From Flavobacterium gelidilacus DSM 15343 (GTDB taxonomy: Bacteria; Bacteroidota; Bacteroidia; Flavobacteriales; Flavobacteriaceae), in the NCBI RefSeq assembly GCF_000422685.1, contig NZ_KE383903.1, positions 77,402 through 141,401 of the forward strand: a DNA stretch of 64,000 nucleotides, given 5' to 3'. The notes under the pieces are model-generated. The model saw only the letters and a program-made list of their open reading frames with translations. It made no database searches and had not been told where the DNA came from. A program made the translations under genes and the position numbers. Within the stretch, counting starts at the first letter, position 1. Every line of letters begins with the position of its first letter. Positions 18,193 through 27,026 of this stretch are shown piece after piece.

Positions 18193-18226
18193 ATCTACAC
18201 AATTAAGGTTATTAAACAGAAATAAT

Positions 18227-18266
18227 AATTAATGACAAAGAGCAATAATACTCTTTGTCATTAATT
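18227..18266 (-). terminator. Perfect 16-bp hairpin between the two hcp genes
   Basis: A perfect inverted repeat with 16-bp arms (18227-18242 and 18251-18266) and an 8-base loop. On the transcribed strand it follows the first hcp and precedes the second by about 35 bp. The distal side is T-rich but not a clean T run, so it may be a partial terminator or an mRNA 3'-end stabiliser. Either would raise hcp1 transcript over the hcp2-toxin genes. Confidence 0.7.
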
Positions 18267-18282
18267 TAATGCAATTATAAAA

Positions 18283-18669
18283 CTATACCCATTCGTTGAT
18301 GTGCTCACCACCACCCATTGAAATTTCTTTCGCAGAAATAGTAAAAGTCTCAACTAAAGGATTTGTTCCTGTAGCATCAAATGTTTCTTTGTACTTAATT
18401 AAATAACCTTCTTTGAAGTTAAGTTCTTTTAATTTAGCATCAGTATCACGTTTTACATACTGAATAGAACCATCTTTTCTTTCGAAATTGTTAGTCATCC
18501 ACTCAAAAAAGAATGAATCACCAGTAGATTCTACAGTTAAATAAATAGTTCCTCCTCTTGTTACAGAAGATGGTCTTCCACTAGCGTCTACTTCTTGATG
18601 TAAATCATAAGAAGCATTTAAAATATTTAATTCTTTTCCGCCAACTTTTAATTTCGATTTAAATGACAT
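18283..18669 (-). CDS. tssD: TssD1, main T6SSiii Hcp tube protein
   Basis: A 128-residue TssD/Hcp protein with the Bacteroidetes pattern MSFKSKLKVGGKELNIL, HQEVDASGRPSS, LTVESTGDSFFFEWM and FTISAKEISMGGGEH. Its place directly behind tssB and tssC, separated from hcp2 by a strong hairpin, suggests it is the abundant structural tube subunit. It lies 96 bp downstream of tssC, in an AT-rich gap. ATG start; the length is normal for TssD. Confidence 0.92.
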   Translation of the reverse strand: MSFKSKLKVGGKELNILNASYDLHQEVDASGRPSSVTRGGTIYLTVESTGDSFFFEWMTNNFERKDGSIQYVKRDTDAKLKELNFKEGYLIKYKETFDATGTNPLVETFTISAKEISMGGGEHINEWV

Positions 18670-18765
18670 AATTTTATTTTTAAAGGGTTAAAATTCAAAT
18701 AGTAATGAGCTAATTTATAAAAAAAATATTTATTAAATGTAAAAAAAATATTATTTTTTTTGCAT

Positions 18766-20130
18766 CTATGATTCAGAATATTCTGTATCCCAGTCATTTC
18801 CGTCATCTCCTTTTTGACCATCCATTTTGATTAAGAAGTTTTTTGCAGGAAAATAAGGCTTTAAGCGTATGTCTAAGAATATTCTGTCTTTCTGATTTGG
18901 GTCTTGTTCGAATCTTTTTATTTCAAAATCTTCGATTAATTTATCTGGGCCAGCTACATTATCTAAGAATTTTACTATCTGATTTAATATTTCTTTTCTT
19001 GTTTTTGCATTAAAATTCTCAAAAGCTCTTCTATTTAAGAAATCCATTAATACTTTTGTTACATAATCAAATACACGAACTACAGAATAAGTTTGCAAAC
19101 CTAAATTATCACCATTAAACAATGTTTTTCCAGAGAAAGCCATTACTTTACCATATTCATTTACCATAGGAATTAAACCTAAGTTTTCAAGGTTAGCAAT
19201 TTCACTTTTCTTTAAATCAAATTTAACACCATCAACTTCATTAATTCCACCAAACTTCTTACCCGCAGTTACTTGCGACATCAAAGTATTATAAACTTTT
19301 CCTGCTAAAGCCATTGAAGGCGGAATATATAAATTATCTTCTTCGTCAATTTCGTCATGCTTTCCTCTACCAACCAACCAGTTACAAGCCATCATTACGT
19401 TTGAACGATATGTGTCTCCTCCTGTTAAATTTGCAGATTCAAACATCTCCATAACATCATCCGGTTCGTCTAAGTGTTGAAAATCTGTAACTAACATCAC
19501 TTTATTTTCATAAGCAATTTTAGCCCATTTTTCAATAACTTTATTTGAACCCAAATAACCCGGAATAACTAATAATGAATAATTTTGTCTTAAGTCTAAT
19601 CTATCAAAACCTTGAACTAATTCTTCTTCTATATTGTCAATAAATCTTGAATTGTCTAAATCTTTTAATTGATCTAATTCGGCATTCATTATAGATATAT
19701 TCTTAATTTTACTTTCTTCAGTATTCTTGTAAAAAAGTGAAATTGATCTATAATTACCTTCTAATTCATGCGTTTCTTCGACTGCTATTTTTAAGTTTTT
19801 CTTAAGCGTTTTACTTGCTTCTTCTGACTTAACAGTAGATTCATTTACTAAATCCACTAAATTATCAGAAGATTTTAGTGAATCAGCCCAAAGTTTTAAA
19901 ACTTTTTTCAAAGTTTCTCTTTCAGCTTTCTTATTAGATTCTGTTAAGAAAATATTTTTTCTAGCTTTTCTTTCTGGATTTAAGTTTTGAACACCTTCAA
20001 TAGATCCTTCTAATAAATCAAAACCTCCAAATTGAATGAATTTTTCTAAACTCGCTTCAATAGAATGTGATTTTTTATCATTTTCTTTATTTGCATTTGC
20101 TGCAGCTTTACTATTCTCTTGATTTGCCAT
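18766..20130 (-). CDS. tssC: TssC, T6SS contractile sheath large subunit
   Basis: A 454-residue sheath subunit of the TssC/VipB family. The N-terminal ~50 residues are charged and low-complexity. The fold is recognisable from LLVIPGYLGSNKVIEKWAK, LVTDFQHLDEPDDVME and, near the C terminus, RVFDYVTKVLMDFLNRRAF. It pairs with TssB to build the sheath whose contraction drives the Hcp tube outward. tssB ends 11 bp upstream, so the two are co-transcribed and probably made in equal amounts. Confidence 0.93.
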   Translation of the reverse strand: MANQENSKAAANANKENDKKSHSIEASLEKFIQFGGFDLLEGSIEGVQNLNPERKARKNIFLTESNKKAERETLKKVLKLWADSLKSSDNLVDLVNESTVKSEEASKTLKKNLKIAVEETHELEGNYRSISLFYKNTEESKIKNISIMNAELDQLKDLDNSRFIDNIEEELVQGFDRLDLRQNYSLLVIPGYLGSNKVIEKWAKIAYENKVMLVTDFQHLDEPDDVMEMFESANLTGGDTYRSNVMMACNWLVGRGKHDEIDEEDNLYIPPSMALAGKVYNTLMSQVTAGKKFGGINEVDGVKFDLKKSEIANLENLGLIPMVNEYGKVMAFSGKTLFNGDNLGLQTYSVVRVFDYVTKVLMDFLNRRAFENFNAKTRKEILNQIVKFLDNVAGPDKLIEDFEIKRFEQDPNQKDRIFLDIRLKPYFPAKNFLIKMDGQKGDDGNDWDTEYSES

Positions 20131-20141
20131 AATATATATTC

Positions 20142-20606
20142 TTATTTGTCAGATTGATCAATTTCAGAAATCAATGTTTCTAAAGTTTCTATAATAGATT
20201 TTTTTGCTTCAGGATCTTGTAAAGCTAATTTTAAAACTTTATTAGTTTTTAATTGCTTAATCATTTTTTGATACTGCTCGGTTTTAGTTTTTAAATCGGT
20301 AAGAAATGCGCTTTGTTGTGTTATTCCATTAATAGAGAAATCTCCAACATTTTTAAACTTCAATTCTTCTTTGATGTTTTGCCCGGCTTCATCTTCAAAA
20401 GTTACATTTACTTTTGGATCAAAATGTTCAAAAACTTCATCCATATTTTTTAAACCAGTAACTATTTCTGGTTTTACTGGAGTTGTTGGCGTCAATTTTT
20501 GTGCAATTAAAGTTCTGTTTTGAGGGATTTCAAGAATTCCTTCTTGACCTTCAACTCTAACTTCATTACCACCAATACCATAACTGTTTGAAAATGTTTT
20601 TGCCAT
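20142..20606 (-). CDS. tssB: TssB, T6SS contractile sheath small subunit
   Basis: A 154-residue TssB/VipA-family protein. Visible segments are the N-terminal MAKTFSNSYGIGGNEVRVEG and a middle block (VFEHFDPKVNVTFEDEAG) matching the strand that inserts into TssC. The C-terminal helix region (LKTKTEQYQKMIKQL, ALQDPEAKKSIIETL) resembles the segment of sheath proteins that governs assembly. It lies 35 bp after the PKD protein gene and 11 bp before tssC. Confidence 0.9.
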   Translation of the reverse strand: MAKTFSNSYGIGGNEVRVEGQEGILEIPQNRTLIAQKLTPTTPVKPEIVTGLKNMDEVFEHFDPKVNVTFEDEAGQNIKEELKFKNVGDFSINGITQQSAFLTDLKTKTEQYQKMIKQLKTNKVLKLALQDPEAKKSIIETLETLISEIDQSDK

Positions 20607-20641
20607 AATATATTTATTTAGTTCTTTAAATTATTATTGTT

Positions 20642-21619
20642 TTAGAAAAAAGTTTTCAGCTTGTAATAAACTAATATTAAAACAATACATTTATTTTTTT
20701 CTTTATTAATCTTAACCTCTTTTATTTTTATTTTTTTATCTACTACTGAATCATAAAACTCTCTTAGTGTAATATATTTAGAAGCATCATTTACTTGTAT
20801 TAATGGAAGCTTATCTGCGCAAAAATTATTTTTAAAACTTTCATAAGACAATTTGCCATCAGAAATAATATAAATTAATTCTGTTAATTCAACTTCATTG
20901 ATTGCCTTTATAACTTCTACCTCTGGGGTTTCCAATATTTCAACAATCACTTCTGGAACATTTTCAACTTTAGTATTTGTTTTTACTTTTCTAACTGTTT
21001 TTTTTACCTCCGGCATTACTACAACAACATCCTTAAATTTGACATTCTTCTTGTTACCATTTACAACTATAGATACTGTTTTGACCCCTGTTGTTTTATA
21101 TACATATGAAGGATTTTTTACTTTACTATCTATTACATCTGTTTCACCAAACCTCCATTCCCAAGTTGTTCCGTTTTCTGTTTTGTCCGAAAATTTTATT
21201 TTTTGACCTAAATATACCTTACTCGGTACGAAAAAATCAATATCAAGTTTCTTTTCAACAACAATATTCTTGGGTAAAATCTTAATATTCTTCTCAATAA
21301 CACAAGAATTATTTATTAATAATTTAACCTTATAAATTCCATGTTTTTTAAAGACGTGTACCACTTTTGATTTATATGAAATATCGCTTCCATCTCCAAA
21401 ATACCACCTCCAAGAATAAGAATTGTCAGAATTGTCAGAAAAAGTCAATAACTCTCCTTCTTCTAAAGCAATACCTTCAATATTGAAATCTTCTATGTTA
21501 CATTCTTCTTTTTCACTATTTTTAAAAGCCAATAAACCACATGAAAAAACAAACAATAAAGCAAAAAAGATAATTACATTGCTATCAAAGTGTGTTTTAA
21601 TTTGATTCTGGTTGTTCAT
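20642..21619 (-). CDS. Membrane-anchored PKD-domain protein of the T6SSiii locus
   Basis: A 325-residue protein with one N-terminal membrane segment (about 16-32) and two PKD-type domains at about 45-115 and 122-190, each with a hallmark WRWYFGDGS or WEWRFGET turn. A Val/Lys/Glu-rich linker and a small C-terminal alpha/beta part follow. It should face the periplasm. It is the first gene of the minus-strand T6SS run and sits just before tssB. T6SSiii loci have accessory envelope genes (TssN to TssR) besides the core, and this may be one of them. I cannot say which, so no symbol is given. Confidence 0.75.
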   Translation of the reverse strand: MNNQNQIKTHFDSNVIIFFALLFVFSCGLLAFKNSEKEECNIEDFNIEGIALEEGELLTFSDNSDNSYSWRWYFGDGSDISYKSKVVHVFKKHGIYKVKLLINNSCVIEKNIKILPKNIVVEKKLDIDFFVPSKVYLGQKIKFSDKTENGTTWEWRFGETDVIDSKVKNPSYVYKTTGVKTVSIVVNGNKKNVKFKDVVVVMPEVKKTVRKVKTNTKVENVPEVIVEILETPEVEVIKAINEVELTELIYIISDGKLSYESFKNNFCADKLPLIQVNDASKYITLREFYDSVVDKKIKIKEVKINKEKNKCIVLILVYYKLKTFF

Positions 21620-21650
21620 ATCAATGATTAATTCTTACAAATATTTTTAT

Positions 21651-21658
21651 CAAATATA
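21651..21658 (-). promoter_or_regulatory. Candidate -7 element for the T6SS operon
   Basis: The minus strand reads TATATTTG, matching the Bacteroidetes TAnnTTTG element, about 32 bp before the start of the PKD gene. No convincing -33 TTG is seen at the usual spacing, so the assignment is tentative. Confidence 0.4.
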
Positions 21659-21716
21659 TAAAAAAAAATATTTATTATACTCTTTTTTTTCTAACTTAAA
21701 ATATTTTAGAAATATC

Positions 21717-21737
21717 TTTTTGATTAAAAATCAAAAA
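21717..21737. promoter_or_regulatory. Perfect palindrome in the divergent T6SS/etf intergenic region
   Basis: TTTTTGATT, three A, then AATCAAAAA: perfect 9-bp arms. It lies between the divergent T6SS and etfB promoters, about 60 bp from each candidate -7 element. It could be an operator for a dimeric regulator. The AT-rich composition means chance is also possible. Confidence 0.35.
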
Positions 21738-21785
21738 TTAACAAAATTTAATATGCGTGCATAGTATTTTTTAAACATTTTTTTG

Positions 21786-21793
21786 TATTTTCG
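21786..21793 (+). promoter_or_regulatory. Candidate -7 element of etfB
   Basis: TATTTTCG, one base off TAnnTTTG, about 27 bp before the etfB ATG. It is the best match in the gap on this strand. Confidence 0.35.
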
Positions 21794-21819
21794 TGCCATA
21801 AATATTCAAATTAGATAAG

Positions 21820-22566
21820 ATGAAAATATTAGTTTGCATCAGCAATGTGCCTGATACTACTTCGAAAATTAATTTCACAAATGGCGATACTGAATTTGAC
21901 ACAAATGGAGTTCAGTTCGTAATTAATCCAAACGATGAGTTTGGTTTAACTAGAGCCGTTTGGTTTAAAGAACAACAAAGCGCAACTGTAACGGTTGTTA
22001 GTGTTGGATTAGCTGATTCTGAAGCTACCCTAAGAAAAGCATTAGCCATTGGTGCAGATGATGCTATTCGTATAAATGCAAACCCAACAGACGGAACATT
22101 TGTTGCAAAACAATTAGCGGAAATTGCAAAACAAGGTAATTATGACCTAATTATTGCCGGAAAAGAATCTTTAGATTACAATGGTGGAATGGTTCCTGGT
22201 ATGTTATCTGCTTCACTAGGTTATAACTTTATAAACTCTTGCATTAGCCTAACGATTGATGGAAATAACGCAACAGCTCAAAGAGAAATTGATGGTGGTA
22301 AAGAAACACTTTCTGCTACATTACCTTTAGTCGTTGGTGGCCAAAAAGGTTTAGTGGAAGAAAAAGACCTTCGTATTCCAAATATGAGAGGAATTATGCA
22401 AGCTCGATCTAAAGTAATCACAGTTGTGGAACCAACTAACAATGAAACAGCAACTAAAGCTGTGAAATTTGAAAAACCAGCAGCAAAATCAGCTGTAAAA
22501 TTAGTTAGTGCAGACAACTTAGACGAATTAGTAAACTTACTACATAACGAAGCAAAAGTTATTTAA
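21820..22566 (+). CDS. etfB: Electron transfer flavoprotein beta subunit
   Basis: A 248-residue EtfB/FixA-family protein. The start MKILVCISNVPDTTSKI, VINPNDEFGLTRAVW and the later block PLVVGGQKGLVEEKDLRIPNM are typical of the subunit; the last includes the region that meets EtfA and AMP. With EtfA it carries electrons from flavin dehydrogenases (fatty-acid and amino-acid oxidation) to the quinone pool. etfA follows 56 bp later. The gene is divergent from the T6SS operon across a 200-bp gap. Confidence 0.96.
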   Translation: MKILVCISNVPDTTSKINFTNGDTEFDTNGVQFVINPNDEFGLTRAVWFKEQQSATVTVVSVGLADSEATLRKALAIGADDAIRINANPTDGTFVAKQLAEIAKQGNYDLIIAGKESLDYNGGMVPGMLSASLGYNFINSCISLTIDGNNATAQREIDGGKETLSATLPLVVGGQKGLVEEKDLRIPNMRGIMQARSKVITVVEPTNNETATKAVKFEKPAAKSAVKLVSADNLDELVNLLHNEAKVI

Positions 22567-22622
22567 TAACAAATTTCGAAATCTTTAAATTATTAAATTT
22601 TTCAATCTTTAAATCAAAAATT

Positions 22623-23591
22623 ATGTCATTATTAATATACGCAGAATCTGCAGATGGAAAATTCAAAAAAGTTGCTTTTGAATTAGCTTCTTACGCAAAA
22701 AAAGTTGCAGATTCATTAGGAACAACCGTTACTGCTGTAACAATCAACACTAGTTCAACAGCTGAATTAGCAAATTATGGAGTAGATAAAGTATTAAAAG
22801 TAAACAATGATTCTTTATCAAAGTTTAATGCAAAAGCTTACGCTGATGTAGTAAAACAAGCTGCAGAAAAAGAAGGAAGTAAAGTAATTGTGCTTTCTTC
22901 AACAACAGATAGTTTATATCTTGCTCCATTAGTTGCAACTTATTTAGACGCTGGATTTGCTTCTAACGTAGTTGCTTTACCAATAAGCACAAGTCCTTTT
23001 CAAGTAAAACGTACTGCTTTTTCAAACAAAGCATTTAATTTTACAGAAATTTCAACTGATGTTAAAGTATTAGCTCTAGCAAAAAACTCTTTCGGTTTAG
23101 TTGAGACTAGTTCCTCTCTTACTGAAGAAGATTTTACCCCAACGTTAAATGATGCAGATTTCTCTGTAAAAGTTGAAAGCGTTGAAAAAGTAACCGGAAA
23201 AGTAACAATCGCTGATGCTGAAATTGTTGTTTCTGCTGGTCGTGGACTAAAAGGTCCAGAAAACTGGGGAATGATTGAAGAGTTAGCTTCTGTTCTTGGA
23301 GCAGCAACAGCTTGTTCTAAGCCAGTTTCTGACATTGGCTGGAGACCTCACAGCGAACACGTTGGACAAACAGGAAAACCTGTAGCCGCAAATTTATACA
23401 TCGCAATCGGAATTTCTGGTGCTATTCAACATATTGCTGGTATTAACTCCTCAAAAGTAAAAGTTGTAATTAACACAGATGCAGATGCTCCTTTCTTTAA
23501 AGTTGCTGATTATGGTATAGTTGGAGACGCTTTTGAAGTAGTTCCAAAATTGATCGAAAAACTAAAAGCTTTCAAGGCTGCAAACGCTTAA
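22623..23591 (+). CDS. etfA: Electron transfer flavoprotein alpha subunit
   Basis: A 322-residue EtfA. The C-terminal FAD domain is clear: VSAGRGLKGPENWGMIEELA, GAATACSKPVSDIGWRP, the EHVGQTGKPV loop, and YIAIGISGAIQHIAGI. It forms the FAD-binding heterodimer with EtfB, encoded immediately upstream. A terminator-like hairpin lies 34 bp downstream, closing the two-gene operon. Confidence 0.96.
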   Translation: MSLLIYAESADGKFKKVAFELASYAKKVADSLGTTVTAVTINTSSTAELANYGVDKVLKVNNDSLSKFNAKAYADVVKQAAEKEGSKVIVLSSTTDSLYLAPLVATYLDAGFASNVVALPISTSPFQVKRTAFSNKAFNFTEISTDVKVLALAKNSFGLVETSSSLTEEDFTPTLNDADFSVKVESVEKVTGKVTIADAEIVVSAGRGLKGPENWGMIEELASVLGAATACSKPVSDIGWRPHSEHVGQTGKPVAANLYIAIGISGAIQHIAGINSSKVKVVINTDADAPFFKVADYGIVGDAFEVVPKLIEKLKAFKAANA

Positions 23592-23624
23592 AAAGTTTGT
23601 TCAAAAATAAATTATATTAAAATT

Positions 23625-23657
23625 AGAGTTATCTTTGTTTAGATAGCTCTTTTTTTT
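23625..23657 (+). terminator. Rho-independent terminator after etfBA
   Basis: AGAGTTATCT, a 6-base loop, AGATAGCTCT (one G-T type mismatch), then a T run. Confidence 0.75.
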
Positions 23658-23849
23658 ATTTTTGGACTCTCGCTGAAAAAGTTCAGTAGCAAATGGCTTG
23701 GTCTTATTTTGGCTACCATTTTCCTGCTTTTCACTATATCTTTTTTTTCAAAAAAGGATGTCGTTGCAATCAGGGCTATTTAAGAAATGTATTTTCTATT
23801 TATTAATGTAAGATTTGACTTAAAAATCAACTCTTAACTTACACAAAGA

Positions 23850-24476
23850 ATGAGCTTAGTCAAATTAACTATTAAAGGAATATCGTACAGTCAAACTCAA
23901 AATGGAGCTTATGCTTTAATTTTAAATGAGGTAGATGGCGAACGCAAATTGCCAATCGTAATTGGAGCTTTTGAAGCACAATCCATCGCAATCGCTCTCG
24001 AAAAAGAAATAAAACCACCAAGACCTTTAACACATGATTTATTTAAAAGTTTTGCTGACAGATTTGATATTGTAGTCAAACAAGTCATCATCCATAAATT
24101 AGTAGATGGTGTTTTTTATTCAAGTATCATTTGTGAAAGAGACAAAATCGAAGAAATTATTGATGCCAGAACTTCAGATGCAATTGCATTAGCCTTACGT
24201 TTTCAAGCTCCAATTTTCACATACAAAAACATACTAGATAAAGCTGGAATTTATCTAAACACAAATCCAATAGATCAAGAAATTGATGATATAGATAATG
24301 ATGGTGTACTTTCAACACCTGAAACTTTTGCCAATGATGAGAAAGTTCCAAAAGCAGATAGTTATAGCCAATTTACAGTAAAAGAATTATACGACAAGCT
24401 TGAAGAGGCTGTTCAAAATGAAGATTACGAAAAAGCGGCTCGCATTCGTGATGAAATTTCAAAAAAAGAATCTTAA
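23850..24476 (+). CDS. Bifunctional nuclease family protein (DUF151) with UVR-like tail
   Basis: A 208-residue protein. The DUF151/BFN domain fills residues 1-135: LPIVIGAFEAQSIAIALEKE, then RPLTHDLFKSF and ARTSDAIALALRF. After an acidic linker, residues about 170-208 (YDKLEEAVQNEDYEKAARIRDEISKKE written in parts: LEEAVQNEDYEKAAR, IRDEISKK) match the UvrB/UvrC helical-hairpin motif. This domain pair is common in Bacteroidetes; the nuclease role is by family name rather than proven. The CNT transporter gene begins 18 bp later. Confidence 0.88.
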   Translation: MSLVKLTIKGISYSQTQNGAYALILNEVDGERKLPIVIGAFEAQSIAIALEKEIKPPRPLTHDLFKSFADRFDIVVKQVIIHKLVDGVFYSSIICERDKIEEIIDARTSDAIALALRFQAPIFTYKNILDKAGIYLNTNPIDQEIDDIDNDGVLSTPETFANDEKVPKADSYSQFTVKELYDKLEEAVQNEDYEKAARIRDEISKKES

Positions 24477-24494
24477 CAAAACTAACCAAACAAA

Positions 24495-26153
24495 ATGTTT
24501 AAAAAAATAGTTTTATTGTTAGCTGTGGTTTTCAGCTTAAATAGTTTGAATGCTCAAGAAATTGAAAAAAAATGGCAATTATCAACTTCTGAAAATGATT
24601 ATTTAGAGCTTCAAAAAGGTTCTTACACACTGCAAATTGCTAACGATAGCATCAATCAAAAAGGAGATTATTTAGTGCAAGAAAATTTTATCTTTTTGTT
24701 CGAAAACGGTTCTGATTCTCCAACAAAGAGATTCGTTATCGAAGCAAAAACTGATTCAACTTTAGTCATCAAAAACAAAGGAAAAGCGTATTCATTTTTT
24801 GCATCAAACAAAAAAACACAAAAAAACGCAAATGCTCAACTCATTAAAAGTGAAGGAATGACTTTTACTAGCATTTGGAGAGGAATTTTAGGTATGTTAT
24901 CGCTTTTAGGTATTGCTTATTTATTCAGTAGCAACAAAAAAGCCATCAATTGGAAAACAGTTGGTTTAGGAATTGCAGCTCAACTAATTTTAGCCATTGG
25001 CGTTTTAAAAATTCCTTTTGTAAAAGCTGGATTTGAATTTGTTGGAAATTTATTCGTTTTAGTTCTTGACTTTACAAGAGCAGGAAGTGAATTCCTTTTA
25101 GGTGGAATGATGAATATTGAAAGTTTCGGATTCATATTCTTATTTCAAGTATTACCAACAATTATATTTTTCTCTGCTTTAACTTCTTTATTGTTTTATT
25201 TAGGAATAATTCAAATCGTAGTAAAAGGTTTAGCTAAAGTATTAACCAAATTATTATCTATATCTGGTGCAGAAAGCTTATCAGTGGCTGGGAATATTTT
25301 TTTAGGTCAAACGGAAGCTCCCCTATTAATTAAGGCTTATTTAGAAAAAATGAACAAGTCAGAAATGCTTCTTGTTATGATTGGTGGAATGGCAACAGTT
25401 GCAGGTGGGGTTTTAGCCGCATACATAGGCTTCCTTGGTGGAAATGATCCCGTTTTAAGATTAGAATTTGCTAAACACTTATTAGCTGCATCTGTTATGG
25501 CTGCACCAGGAGCAATCGTAATTTCAAAAATGTTGTGCCCACAAACTGAAGAAATAAATACAAATGTTGAAGTTACTAAAGAAAAAATTGGTTCAAATGT
25601 ATTAGATGCCATTTCAACAGGAACAACAGAAGGTTTAAAATTAGCAGCAAACGTTGCGGCAATGCTATTAGTTTTCATCGCATTTATTGCAATGATAAAT
25701 TATACGCTTGGTTGGATTGGTGGCTGGACTGGATTAAATGAAGTAATTGCCGACAATACACCATATAAAGCTTTTTCACTTGAAACAATTTTAGGAATTA
25801 TTTTTTCGCCATTAATGTGGTTAATTGGTGTAGCTAAAGAGGACATGATGTTAATGGGACAATTATTAGGTGTAAAATTAGCTGCTTCAGAATTTGTTGG
25901 ATATATCCAATTAGCCGAATTAAAAAACATGGCAAGCAATATACATTTCACTTATGATAAATCAGTAATTATGGCAACATACATGTTATGTGGGTTTGCC
26001 AACTTTGCTTCCATCGGAATTCAAATTGGAGGAATAGGCTCATTAGCGCCAAATCAACGTAAAACATTATCAGAATTTGGATTAAAAGCTGTAATTGGTG
26101 GAAGTTTAGCCTCATTATTATCAGCTACGATTGCTGGAATGATTATTGGATAA
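24495..26153 (+). CDS. CNT-family nucleoside transporter with N-terminal periplasmic domain
   Basis: A 552-residue NupC/CNT protein. Residues 1-20 are a signal sequence (LNSLNAQ). About 25-110 form an extra soluble beta-rich domain. The transporter core then begins at the helix near 130. Core motifs include LGQTEAPLLIKAYLEKM, the GGMATVAGGVLAAYIG helix and, near the end, CGFANFASIGIQIGGIG, typical CNT pore segments. It imports nucleosides with cations, useful next to thyA and folA for nucleotide supply. The extra N-terminal domain is the odd feature against the roughly 400-residue bacterial norm. Confidence 0.92.
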   Translation: MFKKIVLLLAVVFSLNSLNAQEIEKKWQLSTSENDYLELQKGSYTLQIANDSINQKGDYLVQENFIFLFENGSDSPTKRFVIEAKTDSTLVIKNKGKAYSFFASNKKTQKNANAQLIKSEGMTFTSIWRGILGMLSLLGIAYLFSSNKKAINWKTVGLGIAAQLILAIGVLKIPFVKAGFEFVGNLFVLVLDFTRAGSEFLLGGMMNIESFGFIFLFQVLPTIIFFSALTSLLFYLGIIQIVVKGLAKVLTKLLSISGAESLSVAGNIFLGQTEAPLLIKAYLEKMNKSEMLLVMIGGMATVAGGVLAAYIGFLGGNDPVLRLEFAKHLLAASVMAAPGAIVISKMLCPQTEEINTNVEVTKEKIGSNVLDAISTGTTEGLKLAANVAAMLLVFIAFIAMINYTLGWIGGWTGLNEVIADNTPYKAFSLETILGIIFSPLMWLIGVAKEDMMLMGQLLGVKLAASEFVGYIQLAELKNMASNIHFTYDKSVIMATYMLCGFANFASIGIQIGGIGSLAPNQRKTLSEFGLKAVIGGSLASLLSATIAGMIIG

Positions 26154-26191
26154 ACTTCTAAATTCAGAATTCTAATTTCTAAATTAAAAAA

Positions 26192-27016
26192 ATGCAACAA
26201 TACCACGACTTAGTAAAACACGTTTTAGAGCACGGAAACCAAAAAGGAGATCGAACTGGAACAGGAACAAAAAGCGTTTTTGGCTACCAAATGCGTTTTG
26301 ATTTGGCTGAAGGTTTTCCAATGGTAACTACTAAAAAACTGCATTTAAAATCAATTATATATGAATTGCTTTGGTTTTTAAAAGGTGATACAAACATTGA
26401 CTATTTAAAAGAAAACGGTGTTAAAATTTGGGATGATTGGGCAGATGAAAATGGAGATTTAGGTCCTGTTTATGGCTATCAATGGAGAAACTGGAATGGA
26501 GAAGAAATTGACCAAATCACAGAATTAATAGATACTTTAAAGAATAACCCAAATAGTAGAAGAATGTTAGTTTCAGCATGGAATCCTAGTGTTTTACCTG
26601 ATACTTCTAAATCTTTTGCAGAAAACGTTGCTAATAACAAAGCAGCTTTACCACCTTGTCACGCATTTTTTCAGTTTTATGTAGCTGATGGAAAATTGAG
26701 TTGTCAATTATATCAAAGAAGTGCAGATATCTTTTTAGGAGTTCCTTTTAATATTGCTTCTTATGCATTGTTTACAATGATGGTTGCACAAGTTTGTGAT
26801 TTACAAGTAGGTGATTTTGTGCACACTTTTGGTGATGCACACATTTACAACAATCATATGGAACAATTGGAATTACAACTTTCAAGAGAATGCAGACCAT
26901 TACCAAAAATGATATTAAATCCAGAAGTTAAAAACATCTTTGATTTCACTTTTGATGACTTTACTTTAGAAGGTTATGATCCTCATCCACATATTAAAGG
27001 AGCCGTTGCTGTTTAA
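26192..27016 (+). CDS. thyA: Thymidylate synthase
   Basis: A 274-residue ThyA that converts dUMP to dTMP with methylene-tetrahydrofolate. Visible signatures are the start [43 protein letters not shown], the [10 protein letters not shown] phosphate-binding Arg pair, the catalytic cysteine in [12 protein letters not shown], and [20 protein letters not shown]. It leads a thyA, TonB-like, folA run; folA regenerates the tetrahydrofolate that ThyA oxidises. Confidence 0.97.
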   Translation: MQQYHDLVKHVLEHGNQKGDRTGTGTKSVFGYQMRFDLAEGFPMVTTKKLHLKSIIYELLWFLKGDTNIDYLKENGVKIWDDWADENGDLGPVYGYQWRNWNGEEIDQITELIDTLKNNPNSRRMLVSAWNPSVLPDTSKSFAENVANNKAALPPCHAFFQFYVADGKLSCQLYQRSADIFLGVPFNIASYALFTMMVAQVCDLQVGDFVHTFGDAHIYNNHMEQLELQLSRECRPLPKMILNPEVKNIFDFTFDDFTLEGYDPHPHIKGAVAV

Positions 27017-27026
27017 TTTAATTATT

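Noticed and set aside
3656-21819. Search for tRNA, transposase genes or attachment sites flanking the T6SS cargo array
   Set aside because: None was recognised; the duplicated vgrG is the only large repeat, so there is no support for calling the array a mobile element.
26976-27026. Upstream extension of the TonB-like gene into thyA
   Set aside because: It is the thyA 3' end in another frame and would bury the clear signal peptide.
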